Source: Symsagittifera roscoffensis (Eukaryota; Xenacoelomorpha; Acoela; Convolutidae). From it: 64,000 bases of DNA. The DNA is taken from assembly GCF_963678635.1 (NCBI RefSeq), contig NC_087064.1, positions 57,918,338 to 57,982,337 on the forward strand, written 5' to 3'. The translations under genes and the position numbers were made by a program. Positions 36,601 through 46,575 of the stretch are shown piece after piece. Below the pieces are notes generated by a model. The model worked only from the letters and a program-made list of their open reading frames with translations, was not told the origin of the DNA and did no database searches. How positions within the stretch are numbered: position 1 is the first letter of the stretch; the number at the start of each line of letters is the position of its first letter.

Positions 36601-39121
36601 AATTTGTTTCATTAAACTCAAGAATAAAAATGGAAAGCAATCAGCCGGTGTTTTTCTTTTAGTTTGTCTACACTTCTCTAACAGTCTCTTTGCTATGCTT
36701 GCCTATCTTTGAGATAATAAATATTCTTTCGGATACTTTTAACAAATTTTCGGAAAGTATTGATGTTTAGTACGTTCAGTTTATCTTCGCCGATATTTCT
36801 GTTCGCTGTGTTTTCATATCAAGACAATGGAGGGTTATTGTATAAATTGCATTTAGATGAACAAGAGCAGCACGGTGGTGTGACTGTTTTGAAGCTGAAG
36901 GACATCTCCCAGTACAGAATGGTCGCATCCATTCAACACAAACTGCTCTCTCTAGACAACCGACAGCTGGATTCTGAAGTAATATTGAATGGTCGCACAA
37001 TGAGCAAAGAGGACTTGATGGTGAAGGCCGCTGAATATGGTAAGTATGATTGAGTACTTTCGGTTCAAATTAGTAAAGAATTCGCGAAAAATTACGAGCT
37101 ATTTACATACGACGGAAAGTACACGTTCGATAATAATCGTTGCCGTGAAATTATTAAGTAGTATCCGCTCTCGAAATTCGGAAAGTTAGATGTATATATT
37201 ATTGATGAGAATAATTTTGAATGAGTGCTTTTTTTCTATATTTTTTTAAATTTTTTTTAATGACATGCTTGGAAGCTGGGGTTGAGATAGTCCATGCTAA
37301 CTGTATATCCTGCTCATGTTCAAGGTTGTAAATTTGATTTAAATATTCAGGTCTGTTCAATGATGCGATGAGATTTGGCCAGACGTGTAAGTTGGATTTG
37401 TCTCCGGTGTTCCAAAAGATGACCGACTTCTACTGTGACTATTACAGGACTAGTAGCAATAATGAACACGTGAACTGCGCAAACCACTGGTTGCAACAAA
37501 ACTCACTCCCCGAAGAGGCATATCTCACCATGGAAGAACATTTCAAGTGTACGTAGATGTTCATTTTCACAAATTGTAATGGAAGCCTCAAAGCGAAGGG
37601 AAATCGGTAGAGGCGACTGGTGAATCATTGAAGCAGAATGATTTAATTAAGAACTGTTTTTGAAATTCGGCTTCTCCTAAATATTATTGTTCCGACTTTC
37701 GATACGAAAGTAACGGAATATTTGTGCTCGGGGTGGGTTTTTTTTCTTCAGACAAATTTAGACTTTTTAACTAGCCATTTTAAACGGAATTTTTTTATAT
37801 CATTCAAAAAGTATTGTTGTCCTGAGCTTAAATTTGAAAAGATATTTCACCTGTGATCATTTTTCGTAAAGTTATGGGGGTTTAAAGATTGCCAATTTGG
37901 GAAATTAACACGCGATATATTTCGCGCTGTTAACGCGTAGGCGGAGGTTTAATCCGTCTTAGAAATTGTTCCAAATTGGTTGGAAGAAGCTTATTTACCA
38001 TAATTGATTTGTTACAAGGAGCGAAATCTATCCTTTTGTACTTTATATGGCGTGTGGGGGGATGATTTTCGTTTAAAAAATTTCAAATTTAAAAAAAAAT
38101 TTCATTTTATATTATTTCATTTTATTTTTATAGGTTATTACTGCTCCTTAAACGTTAAAAGGCAGTCGGAACATTCAGGGCTTCGCCCTGAAACGAGCAG
38201 TCTTGTTGTATTAATATCTTTGTAGCTCATCAGTATTTGTATAAAGTTGTCGACTCTGGTTAACATTGTTCCTCTTGGTCCATGAATTACAATTTTAAAC
38301 CGATACGAGAAAATCGTTTGTTTTTCTGAATAAATCACTGAATTTCTTATTGTAGACTAATGAAGTATTGTTCTTTTTTCAGTGATGTTTCTCCTGAAGG
38401 ATCACCTGGAGAGAGCGAGTGATGACATAGTACAGACTAAGAAGTACTACTTTGTCGTACTCACTTCACAGCTGAACAAGAGAAGCATCGTGTTCACGTG
38501 GCTGCTCCAAAAGATAAAGGTATTTATGCTGTGAACTAAAGTTGCCATTGATGATCTTTCTACAAAGCAATAGCTTCTCAATGGCTCAACAGTTTTTCAT
38601 CCATGAAGTAAATCACGTAAATCCAATTGCAATTCGAAGGGGACAAAAATGTATCTCTGATTTTATTCTTTTCTAAAAACTCACGCGAAAGTATAGTTGA
38701 TTGAAGTTGACAAAAGAGTCTCATGACTCTAGCTCGAACAAAAATTAGACATATTTCCAATTTTCATGATTTCCAGGAGTGGAAAGAAGACTGGCAACTG
38801 GCCAAATTGTACCTCAAACACGGCTACCTTTTCCTCAGTTGCCAAGTGAGCTGCTCACTACTCGAGTCAGAGTTAGAATCAATTGAGGAAGAGAGCTACG
38901 AAGAAAGACTAGAACCATATCAGAAGAGCCCACGAGTAATGTTTGCAGACACTAAACTCTACAGAGCCCAGCTGTCAGTTCTGGCTAATATGAAACGGAA
39001 AGGAGAGTCGGCGAAACTGAGAAAGGAGGCAATAGAATGGCATAATAAGCTAAATATGATGTACAGTCAGTATGTTGAGAAACTGGTTGATAGTAGAAAA
39101 CAGATGCAAGCATCAGCTTGA
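27478..39121 (+). CDS. Nup160: Nucleoporin Nup160, nine coding exons
   Basis: Scaffold subunit of the Nup107-160 (Y) complex of the nuclear pore. Spliced length is 4,494 nt, 1,497 residues, slightly longer than the roughly 1,400 residues of vertebrate Nup160. All eight introns are GT-AG and every junction keeps phase. Diagnostic family blocks appear in order: AAGGISLWQAG, NKSVHRLLL in the beta-propeller, NLVDFCFDSESIYALW, and DDQDPSAVYVNYVMSCGMF. These are followed by an all-helical half containing CRTAAIVMLEKA, GLFNDAMRFGQTCKLDLSPVF and a C-terminal EDWQLAKLYLKHGYLFL segment. The propeller spans exons 1-4 and the alpha-solenoid exons 4-9. The start is the first Met after an acceptor at 27464; a preceding coding exon cannot be excluded. 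No inactivating lesion is seen. Confidence 0.9.
28037..28858 (+). CDS. Nup160: Nup160 exon 2
   Basis: Acceptor TTTTACAG, donor GTAATGG. Encodes the first blades of the N-terminal beta-propeller, including the conserved SVHRLLL strand and a WHHSSLKSSFVISCEGD blade. Confidence 0.9.
29240..29600 (+). repeat. Dispersed repeat R1, copy in Nup160 intron 2
   Basis: Begins AACCTTAGTCGCAAGTATTG and runs through CAGTTGATGCATTTTT and TTCAGAAATTTTCTAACTC. The same order of words recurs downstream of Nup160 at 39344-39600. Noncoding. Confidence 0.75.
29983..30401 (+). CDS. Nup160: Nup160 exon 3
   Basis: Acceptor CTTTTTAG, donor GTAAGTC. It completes an Arg codon with exon 2 and carries SIYALW and the QDPSAVYV block that closes the propeller in this family. 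Confidence 0.9.
31085..31320 (+). repeat. Dispersed repeat R2 with tRNA-like start, copy in Nup160 intron 3
   Basis: Contains AAGCATCTGTTCTTGGCTTTA, GGCTGAGTGCTTCGTGC and TAGAGCTGCTTTTTGTCGTG. All three recur in order at 35480-35770. The tRNA-like part is truncated here and lacks a readable B box. Confidence 0.7.
31343..31900 (+). repeat. Dispersed repeat R3, copy 1 (Nup160 intron 3)
   Basis: Starts AAATGGGGAGGAACTTTGTAT. It continues with AAAATCAGG and CACAAATAATCAT words and ends in TCGGAACATTCTGTGCTACT followed by a TTGCACA arm and CGGTTATCC. The same layout occurs at 34873-35395. Noncoding. Confidence 0.75.
32288..34304 (+). CDS. Nup160: Nup160 exon 4 (largest)
   Basis: Acceptor TGTTTAG, donor GTAAGTT; 2,017 nt of uninterrupted frame. 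Starts with the LIEHWQLFYSML helix that follows the propeller in Nup160, and continues through the bulk of the alpha-helical solenoid. The last bases AT complete a Met codon with exon 5. Confidence 0.92.
34626..34852 (+). CDS. Nup160: Nup160 exon 5
   Basis: Acceptor GATTCCAG, donor GTGAATA. Encodes CRTAAIVMLEKAVR, the counterpart of the vertebrate YRKAGTVMFEYG helix. Reading beyond the donor into the T-rich intron gives only a chance extension. Confidence 0.85.
34873..35395 (+). repeat. Dispersed repeat R3, copy 2 (Nup160 intron 5)
   Basis: Begins AAAATGGAGAGGAACTTTGT only about 20 bp inside the intron after exon 5. It ends with TCGGAACACTTTGTGCTACT and GGCTATCCTTG. It contains AAGCCCTTTCAGTCGTTATTC, which is also found at 47265-47410. 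Confidence 0.75.
35480..35770 (+). repeat. Dispersed repeat R2, fuller copy with tRNA-like head
   Basis: A tRNA-like stretch (35604-35690) has an A-box-like TGGCTGAGTGC (35610-35620), resembling Leu/Ser tRNAs with a long variable arm, and a B box GATCGAATCC (35664-35673). The shared tail TAGAGCTGCTTTTTGTCGTG follows. Best read as a tRNA-derived SINE. Confidence 0.6.
35811..35888 (+). repeat. Second tRNA-like (pol III) segment
   Basis: TGGCTAGATATTAACG, then GGCTCGAATCC (35858-35868, a near-perfect B box), then GGCCAGGACC and a run of eight T that would act as a pol III terminator. Cloverleaf pairing is incomplete, so a SINE head or tRNA relic is more likely than a functional tRNA. Confidence 0.45.
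36160..36420 (+). repeat. Diverged copy of the noncoding part of the 2.84-kb unit
   Basis: Words in the order GCGCAAAAACATGAA, GTGGATATTGATTTTTAGAT, TTTCTTTGAAACTCGGAAGTT and TTCAAAGTAATC mirror the stretch at about 17560-17800 in the tandem units. Divergence is high, so this is an old dispersed family. Confidence 0.45.
36857..37039 (+). CDS. Nup160: Nup160 exon 6
   Basis: Acceptor GCATTTAG chosen because it alone restores phase with exon 5; an AAG further upstream at 36833 does not. Donor GTAAGTA. Contains VLKLKDISQYRMVASIQHKL, equivalent to the family's LEDLEKE..LAR.RLTL segment. Confidence 0.85.
37351..37548 (+). CDS. Nup160: Nup160 exon 7
   Basis: Acceptor AATATTCAG, donor GTACGTA. Encodes GLFNDAMRFGQTCKLDLSPVF, one of the best conserved Nup160 stretches. 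Confidence 0.9.
38383..38519 (+). CDS. Nup160: Nup160 exon 8
   Basis: Acceptor TTTTTTCAG, donor GTATTTA; 137 nt, too short to stand out as an open frame. Encodes MFLLKDHLERASDDIV and VFTWLLQKIK, matching the C-terminal helices of the family, and links exons 7 and 9 in phase. Confidence 0.85.
38777..39121 (+). CDS. Nup160: Nup160 exon 9 (terminal)
   Basis: Acceptor ATTTCCAG; stop TGA at 39119-39121. Encodes WQLAKLYLKHGYLF and an acidic/basic C-terminal helix. No canonical AATAAA is seen in the first 100 bases after the stop. Confidence 0.88.
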   Translation, partial: EWKEDWQLAKLYLKHGYLFLSCQVSCSLLESELESIEEESYEERLEPYQKSPRVMFADTKLYRAQLSVLANMKRKGESAKLRKEAIEWHNKLNMMYSQYVEKLVDSRKQMQASA

Positions 39122-39343
39122 AAGTGCAATTTATGCAAGGTGTTATTTATTGAAAGTGTTATTTTGTTCGTGAAAATTTAATCTTGAGAGTTCTGTTTTC
39201 AAAGCAAGCTATAACCCCTTCGTTTTTAACATATTCCGTAGCTATAAGTTTAGGCGGCAATTTTTTTAAATCTATTTTAGCTATATCCCGATAATTGTTT
39301 CTTATTACACAATCGAGTTTAGTGAAATAGTAGGATTATTCTT

Positions 39344-39600
39344 TTTTTAAAACCTTAGTCGCAAATATTGATGCCACACTTTTGGGGCACCTTACGGCTT
39401 TTTGATAGCATGTGCTTCGACAATCGATTAGTCATAAATGAACCCAGTTGATGCATTTTTGATTTATCAGATGAACCAAAAAAGCATTTTGGTTTCAAAC
39501 AACAGTACAATACTAAAAACTCCATTTCAGAAATTTTCCAACTCAAAATATATGGCAATTTTTTGAAATGCAAAATTTATTCATAAAACCAGAGCTCCTA
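39344..39600 (+). repeat. Dispersed repeat R1, copy downstream of Nup160
   Basis: AACCTTAGTCGCAAATATTG, CAGTTGATGCATTTTTGATT and TTCAGAAATTTTCCAACTC match the copy at 29240-29600 in order and orientation. Confidence 0.75.
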
Positions 39601-40149
39601 ATTTTGAGATTGAAGTTTCAATCGAATGATCGGGTTGTATGAATCTTATTTGCACACTTGGCTAAGACCTAATTTTTTTAGGTTCATAGAAAAATTGTCT
39701 TGAATTTGGGAAAAATCAAGTGTTTAATCAATTAATTAGTCTGGAAAAATCTTATTTCCTGTTGTGGACTTGCGGAAAATCAAATTTTTGAAAAGGTGAG
39801 TTTTTTGAAATTTTGTTCATACCTTCACAAACCCTTCTGTCAATTCGGTTAATACATGTCTGACCGAAAAGTTTTTTAACGTGTCTTACTTGTAATTGGG
39901 TGGCCTTCCTTGTCTTATTTAGCAGAAGAACCGCTATGGACAATCGGATGGTCGAGTTTTTGAAAATTTGATTTTTTTCGACATTTAAAACATTTTTTTC
40001 GGAAACCACTACTAATCCTGAGATTCTCAACCAAAAGAAAAGTCATTCAAGTAAATTGCGTAGAGAATCACCCATGCACCTTAGAATTGAGCTATTCAAG
40101 ACTTTTTTCGAATTAAAAAAATCGTAAATATTTCGATCACTAATTAGCT
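39601..40149. other. Unassigned spacer
   Basis: AT-rich, with no gene or repeat relation recognised. Confidence 0.3.
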
Positions 40150-40780
40150 TCAAGCTGTTCAGTGGTTAGAATTAATCCGTAAATTTTTAATACTACACAG
40201 CGAAATTTCGATACCGAATCGTGAAATAAACTATGTAAAATTGTAATACTAGGGCGTAAAATTTCGATACTATTCAGTGAATATTCAATAGTACACCGTG
40301 AAACAAACAACACACTAATTTTTTGAACCTACGTTGTTTAATTTCGATACTACATCGAAGAGTTTCGATACTGCAACGTGAAATTTAGATCTTCTAAAAT
40401 TTTGATACTACACCGTAAATTTTCGATACTAAATTGCCAAGTATCTTTGCTACACCCTGAAATTTCGATACTAGACCGTAAAATTTCGATGCTACACAGT
40501 GAATGTTCGATATTACGCCGTGAAACAAACTACACATTAGGTTTTTTGATACTACTACGTAGAATTTTGATACTGCAACGTGTAATTTAGATACTTTGCT
40601 CTAAAATTTTGATACTACACCGTAAAACTTTGAAGCTAATATTTCAAGTATCTACGCTAAACCCTGAAACTTTAATACTAGATTGTAAAATTTCGATACT
40701 AACACCGTAAAGTTTCGAAGATAAATTATCGGTTTTGATTCGCTTAAATATTAATACCATACCGTAAAATTTCTATGTTA
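40150..40780. repeat. Minisatellite, about 20-21 bp unit with higher-order period
   Basis: Degenerate tandem units around TTTCGATACTACACCGTGA. A longer period of roughly 200-220 bp is superimposed. GTGAAACAAAC (about 40299 and 40521) recurs about 222 bp apart, and GATACTGCAACGTG followed by AATTTAGAT (about 40368 and 40569) recurs about 201 bp apart. The open frame across it merely reflects the repeat. Confidence 0.8.
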
Positions 40781-42058
40781 CACTGACTCTACTATTTGCA
40801 AAAAAAGTTTTAAAAAAAGAGCCCAAGTTTAGAGCAAGAGATTTCCTTGATAACACTGAAAAAGTTAAAGCAAAGATTTTTCAGCCAATAAGCAATTGGA
40901 CTCATTTTTCTCGTTTCATGGAATAGTAAGACAATGTTGGGGCTATTCTGCCTAAATATCACAAAAAAAACATTCAGGAGACTTACTCGAACATCATAGC
41001 TGCCTAATTGTCGTTTCTACTCATTCTACTAAATCTTAAGGATCTTTGTCTATTTGTTCATGTCGAACACTGTCAAATTTTCAACACAAATGTAGCACTC
41101 GTTTTAAAAACAGAAAAAATAGAACGGTGTTTTAGTGTTTTGCCAAAATTGAAGGAGCTATTTCTCATAAAATTGATGAATAAAATTAGCTCAGTTTTTG
41201 CAGTTGTTTTTATTTAAAGTTTGAGGCGTGATTAAAAAAAGAAACACTGATGTGGAAAATTTATTTGAAGGCTCATTCAGGTCCTTTAAAACATTGGGAT
41301 CTTAAGGCTCATTCATCCTAGTTTTCAAAACTGAACCCATCCGGCCACCTGTTCCAAGAATGTTTATCATAATTTAAAAAATGGCACGATCCTTTGTCTG
41401 CTTTCACTGCTACAGAGGACATCATTCTTTCGTCATTTTTCAAAATTGACATACTTATCCAGGGGCGGATGTAGAAATTTCTTGAGAAGGGATCGCTTTT
41501 TAACTTATTCTGGCGTCAAAGGCGCTTCTAGAAAAGTTTAAGGGTTGTTGGACGAAAAATAACGTCATGAAATAAATCAAAAGAAGGAGTCCTTTGGGTA
41601 GTGAGGGGGTAGAATCCCTCCCTTAACCCTCCCTTGCCATTCTCACCCCGCCTCATATAAATTATCGATCAATTGCAACCCTGGTTTTTTATCTCTTGAC
41701 AGCTTTAATAAGTATAAAGGTCTGCTTTTAACCATTTCCTTCCCTTAAACTCATTAGCCGTTGAGCCAATTCGATTGAATTTTTTGCTTGCAAAAAATGA
41801 AAGGTTGTGCATGTTTCAAAAAAGTTTTCACTGAAAGAATTAAATGAAAAGTTTGATGATGGAACCATGCAACCTGTTTTTCGCGGTGGCGCTTTTCGGT
41901 GTTGAAATGGATCAAATTCTTCTGTCTCAATGTAGCTCTACTGAAGTTACTGCTCCTGCAAATTTAAATTTTCTAGTGTAATAAAATTTCTCTGACCGTA
42001 ACGTGGGATTACAGTTAGGTAGACTCGTTTAAATTTGTGCTCACATATCTCCTTTCAG
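40781..42058. other. Unassigned spacer
   Basis: No supported feature. A CCCTCCCTTAACCCTCCCTT-type C-rich patch occurs near 41615. The last 60 bases contain a CTCCTTTCAG acceptor that leads into the fibronectin-like exon. Confidence 0.3.
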
Positions 42059-42700
42059 AATCTGTAGAAATCGACAATATTCTTGTCACTCACAGTTACA
42101 CAGCTCAGAAATTAAGTCCCAACACTGAGTATGAGCTCGTGTTGAAGGCTGTCATCGGAAGCTATCAGTCAATCTCAATCACTAACAGTGTAACAAAATA
42201 TTCAGTTCCCGTACCGGAAAAATTCAGTGCATCAACAAAAATTGAGTCTTCTGTCACTCCTGTTTGGAATAACTTAGACTATGAAATTGCCATATTCGAA
42301 ATCTCTTGTCCCCAATCTTTTTCCAACTGTCTTCTCAATAATACCACAAACGTCTCACAATTGAGAGAACAGATCAACCATCTCACTCCAGGTGCACAGT
42401 ATACTTTCCAAATATGAGCCATCTTCCGCACATTTTATTCTATTTACTCTGAGGTCACAATCAGAACATACGATGTTTCTTTAGATCTATCAGTTACCCT
42501 GAACAAACAAGCTAGGAAACTCCTATTATATCAGCTGGACTTAATTCAAAACTAGAGGCCAAGACCTCACTCAGTTTAAATTATCATGTAAACCAGCTTG
42601 TGGAACAGAAGCTTTTGACCTATCGGATAGAACCTACACTTGGAATAGCCTCAATCGAGGCATGATTTACATTTTCAGCTTATGGCAATTACCTTAAAAT
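42059..42700 (+). pseudogene. Fibronectin type III repeats (broken exon)
   Basis: After a CTCCTTTCAG acceptor (42057-42058), the frame reads AQKLSPNTEYELVLKAV and then LTPGAQYTFQI. Both are the L.P.T.Y...V signature of FN3 domains, so at least two repeats are present. A third is suggested by YYISWT and CKPACGTEAFDLSDRTY. TGA at 42415, a frame change near 42515 and TAA near 42542 interrupt it, and it ends near the assembly gap. FN3 tandems typify extracellular parts of receptors and adhesion proteins; the parent gene cannot be named. Confidence 0.55.
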
Positions 42701-42709
42701 AGCTGTACC

Positions 42710-42909
42710 NNNNNNNNNNNNNNNNNNNNNNNNNNNNNNNNNNNNNNNNNNNNNNNNNNNNNNNNNNNNNNNNNNNNNNNNNNNNNNNNNNNNNNNNNNN
42801 NNNNNNNNNNNNNNNNNNNNNNNNNNNNNNNNNNNNNNNNNNNNNNNNNNNNNNNNNNNNNNNNNNNNNNNNNNNNNNNNNNNNNNNNNNNNNNNNNNNN
42901 NNNNNNNNN
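42710..42909. other. Assembly gap (200 N)
   Basis: Exactly 200 unknown bases, the usual placeholder for a gap of unknown size. Continuity across it, including any further FN3 exons, cannot be assumed. Confidence 0.98.
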
Positions 42910-45256
42910 GAAGACTTGAACGTTTCGGTGCCTGAAGCAAGCCGTTTCGATCCATGTTAACAAGCTCCCCCCTCAATAGACCAAACAAGAATCTCCCCCT
43001 AAAAAGAAAGGGTCAAACTCAAACCGCACGGTTATTTACGTCAGGTTTTTCAACGTTCCCAATTCTCTTTTCTGTTTGCTGTTTTTTTGCTCTATGTGTA
43101 TGTTCTTTATCTTGCAAAAAATCATCCAAAAAAAATTTCCTTGCCTTGATTCAGGCCTTGATTGAGCTAGTCTGGTTCATGTACGAGCTTACCAAACTTT
43201 AGAGGTCTTTTTAATAGAAAAAAAATTCAGTTTTTCAATGAACACTTTTCAGTGTAAATCATTGTATCATTGAGCTGTTTACAGTTCTTCGGCAACCCGA
43301 GCAACTCTCTGACCAACTTCGTTTGAATGGCCAAGCAATGTTTTGAAACGATTTTTTTTCCTTGTATGCTCTGTCAATATTCTTTAAGAACTCATTCATC
43401 ATATGTCAAAGTTTTTTCAGGTCTTAGTTATGAGTCTCATAATATTCCCTCTCTAGAGTTTCATAGGAATTAATGAATTTTAAAAACATTAGACTACATA
43501 AACAATGAGAATGACCATTTAACCATGAGAATGGATTTTTAAATGATTTTACGGCAAAAAACTTTGAGAGCAAAAAAAAAGTATTCATGATAATTGTTAT
43601 CAAAGTATCGTGTCCTCTTTGTCATTAAAAATTTTAATCTGTCACTTAAATTTTATTCTCCCCCAAATCGAATTTAATAAGAAACTATTACATAAGCCAC
43701 TTTGTTCTTTATACGTAAAATTATACTGCATCATCAAAATGTAATTGTTGCCAAAAGCTTCAAAATTTATGAATTCGCGGTGTGTTATGTATCTTTTTGC
43801 TTATCTAGCGGCAAAATTGCAGTGAGATGGATTAGTTATTCCCGAAAAAATAAATGTTCGACATCTCAAATAAGCGTGAGGCTAACTCCTGGAATAAAGT
43901 TTCCTTCGGGAAAATTTTTTTTGCTCAATTCTCACTTAGAAAGTTCATAATTGCTTTTTTCGAGAGAGCTCGCAAAAGAACAGCGGTTTTTCAAAGCAAT
44001 CTCCTAAAGAATTTTTGACAAAGTTTCAGAAAATTGCCGTTTCCACATTATCGCGGTTTATTTCCAGACTAAGTCGCGTTTAAGTCCTCACTTATCATTA
44101 CTCGTTTCCAGACTACCGCGATCGATTTATGATTGTTCAGTGATCATAATCTTCGGTCCGATGATCGTGTTTCAATCGATGAATTAGCATTCGATTGATT
44201 ATTAAAGTCTGGAATTCACTCGCGGACCTCAACCCGGGCAGTCAAAAATACGTAAAAATTTAATAACATTCAGTTCTAACCCACTAATTTGGCACCTCAC
44301 CTCCACCAAAAGAAATCTGAAGACAGATAGCTGTGATCGAAAAATCTTGAGTTGCTTGCGCAGCAACCGGGTAGTCTGTTTTGTTATTCTAAAAATAACA
44401 TAACAATTTGCAAGCAGCCATCTATCAGATTGCGTCTGATGGCTTAAATATGCTTTTAGAAATTGGTATAGCTACGTTTTTTGAGCTAGGTATAACTCTT
44501 CTGTTACTTAGTGGAAATAGTAAGCTAGAATGGATGAGCCTCACTCATATTCAATACGTCGCCAATCTCGGGTAATTTGATAGTGGTTTGGACTCCGCAT
44601 ACACTTTCCCTGGAATCCGCATAGTTTCCTTTGCATTCCGCACTTTTTCGAAAAACCTTTTAGGTCGCAAAACTAATGAAATCGAAAGACAAATAACTTC
44701 AAGTTTGGCACTAAAACTGAATTTTAGCAAGCGAGCAAAAATTTGGTTTCTAGTGACCATACGGATTTTGGAGACCAATGCTAGGACATGCTTATTTTAG
44801 ATTCCTCGGCCAAATGCTTTTTTTTTGCAGTTGGAGTAAACTGAACCGAAATTGCGTTGGAATCCAATGTTGTCAGTGGGCTCCGCAAACAATTTTTTTT
44901 TCTCGCTGAAATCAGTATGCAAATTTTTAACTGTTTGAACAAGTATCGGACTAATTTTTCATCACCCATTTTTGTTGTTTATAGAGTGAGCAAACCTCCT
45001 CCAATTTTAAATGCAGTTCTTTCCAATTTCGTTCTTTTTATGATAAATTGCATCAGCATATGAGAAAAATAATTCTATCATTTTTTCCACAAATGAGACA
45101 GGTCCCTCCATGTTATCCACTCCTCCTTTTTTCCCTGTAACAAAAGTCCCTTCAAATTACCCCCTTTTTCAAAGCTTTCAAGACACTTCCAAAATTAATC
45201 GAACAGCAAAAGTTCATTTCTTCAAATAGATAAATCTGCGAAAACCAATTACTACC
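42910..45256. other. Unassigned region right of the gap
   Basis: No gene supported. Around 44060-44215, TTTCCAGACTA occurs twice directly and AGTCTGGAATTC once inverted, with CGCG-containing flanks, which may be a small inverted-repeat element. Other frames are short and AT-driven. Confidence 0.3.
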
Positions 45257-45470
45257 TTAACAAGGATAGCCGATTGCTGTGCAAGTAGCACAGAATCATC
45301 AGACCACATTCTCAGAAAGAAAACATTCAAATTATTGTGTTTTTATGCACCTCGTGTGATGATACAACTATACAAACGAGAAGAAATTTAGTGAATTAGG
45401 CATAAGCGACATCAATTGTCTTCAAGAAACATATTAAAAAATTCAGAATTTCCAACCGATTTTCTTGACC
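45257..45470 (-). repeat. Dispersed repeat R3, inverted copy 3
   Basis: Reverse complement of the R3 end: GGATAGCC, then TGTGCAAGTAGCACA, then diverged sequence. The TGTGC-TACTT-GCACA hairpin is preserved exactly as in copies 1 and 2. Confidence 0.6.
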
Positions 45471-45614
45471 TTAAAAACTTTTTTGTAGAAGCGAGCGCAG
45501 GAAATCAAATTTTTTCTTCAGTCCGCACCCTATTTTCTTTGAGAAAATACTACATCCGCAGCTGCGGTGCAAATAGCGCATTATTTTTGTAGCCTTACTC
45601 ACTTCGTCACAGGA

Positions 45615-45706
45615 CTTAAGATAAAAACCGACAAGATGCGTGAAAGGTTTTCGACAAGATGCGTGCACTTTAGATAAAACCGACAAGATGCGTGAAAACT
45701 TTTCGG
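45615..45706. repeat. Short tandem repeat with CGACAAGATGCGTG unit
   Basis: CGACAAGATGCGTG occurs three times within about 90 bp, twice preceded by TAAAAACC or TAAAACC and separated by GAAAGGTTTT and CACTTTAGAT spacers. Confidence 0.75.
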
Positions 45707-45998
45707 TTACAGAGCATCTAATTATTAGCCCGTACCCAACGGAAGCTGTTTTTCCAGATAGAAATTCTATGTAGATTATCTAGCCTAGTTTTCTTATAGT
45801 TTCCGTGCAGAAGTGATCTATTTCTTTTCTAGTTTGGAAACAAACAGTTTCTGGAAAGAAATAACCAGAAATCAGTTCACTGCTCAACCGCAACGAGATA
45901 AACATGCTTCGAGTATACACAATAGCAGTAGCAAATACAATGCAAACTGACACTTGTTATAAAATTGTTATTCTCCTAAAACTAGGGAATTTTATCAA

Positions 45999-46077
45999 GG
46001 GCTGTAGCCTAGTGGATAAATCAAATGTCTAGGAATCAGAAGTTCAGGGGTCAAGACCCACAAGGAGACTTTTTTTA
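45999..46077 (+). repeat. tRNA-derived pol III unit (SINE head)
   Basis: A box TAGCCTAGTGG (46005-46015) matches TRGYNNARNGG fully. A B-box-like GGGTCAAGACC lies about 35 bp downstream, and the unit ends in seven T (46070-46076), a pol III terminator. Total about 71 nt, tRNA-sized, but D- and T-arm pairing is poor. I read it as a SINE or tRNA relic rather than a working tRNA. Confidence 0.5.
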
Positions 46078-46575
46078 GCAAATTTTTTAAAATCAGAATT
46101 AGGATTAGAAATAAAGTATGTAAAGAAAATCCATGCTTTATTTAAACATTTCAAAAAGAATTTTTGAACAGAAATTAAGTTCGATACAAGGTATTTCAAG
46201 CCAGAAATAAAAAGAGTTTTCTCGGTACGGGTGCCGTACCGAAATTTTTTTCTCGGTCCTAAATATTTATGTCTCTAAATTTTTAGTCACAATTTCCTTC
46301 TGAATTGTTAAGCTAAGCGGTGATTTCCAAAATTTCTCTACTTTTAATGTGAGTTTGGGTTATAAATTTCTAAATTTAGGCTATTTCTAATCAGAAATTT
46401 TTTTTCTAAGTTTATTTCTGTTCGGAAAATTTTTGAGATTGGCCTGTTTTTAATCAGAAAAACCTTAGCTCTTATCTAATTTTTGTTCAGAAGTTTTCTA
46501 AATCAAACCCCTCGAATACAATTGACTTTCATGCGTTCAATTTGAAAATATCTTAAAATATATTTAATTTTTCAG
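46078..46575. other. Unassigned spacer
   Basis: AT-rich. TCAGAAATT(T)TT-like words recur several times (46150-46500), suggesting a decayed short repeat. No gene. Confidence 0.3.

Noticed and set aside
36485-36712. 75-codon frame in Nup160 intron 5 as a possible extra exon
   Set aside because: Inclusion breaks phase with exon 6 and the sequence does not match the Nup160 family; direct joining of exon 5 to 36857 restores phase.
36834-36856. Alternative acceptor AAG at 36833 for Nup160 exon 6
   Set aside because: Wrong phase with exon 5; GCATTTAG at 36856 fits.
40378-40590. 70-codon plus-strand open frame with regular LHRKFSIL-like periodicity
   Set aside because: It is generated by the roughly 20-bp minisatellite; the periodic residues reflect the DNA repeat, not a protein.
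42689-42988. Open frames running through the N gap
   Set aside because: Unknown bases were read as open; no evidence of coding.
45999-46077. Functional tRNA gene
   Set aside because: A and B boxes and terminator are present but D- and T-arm pairing is poor; recorded as a SINE-like unit instead.
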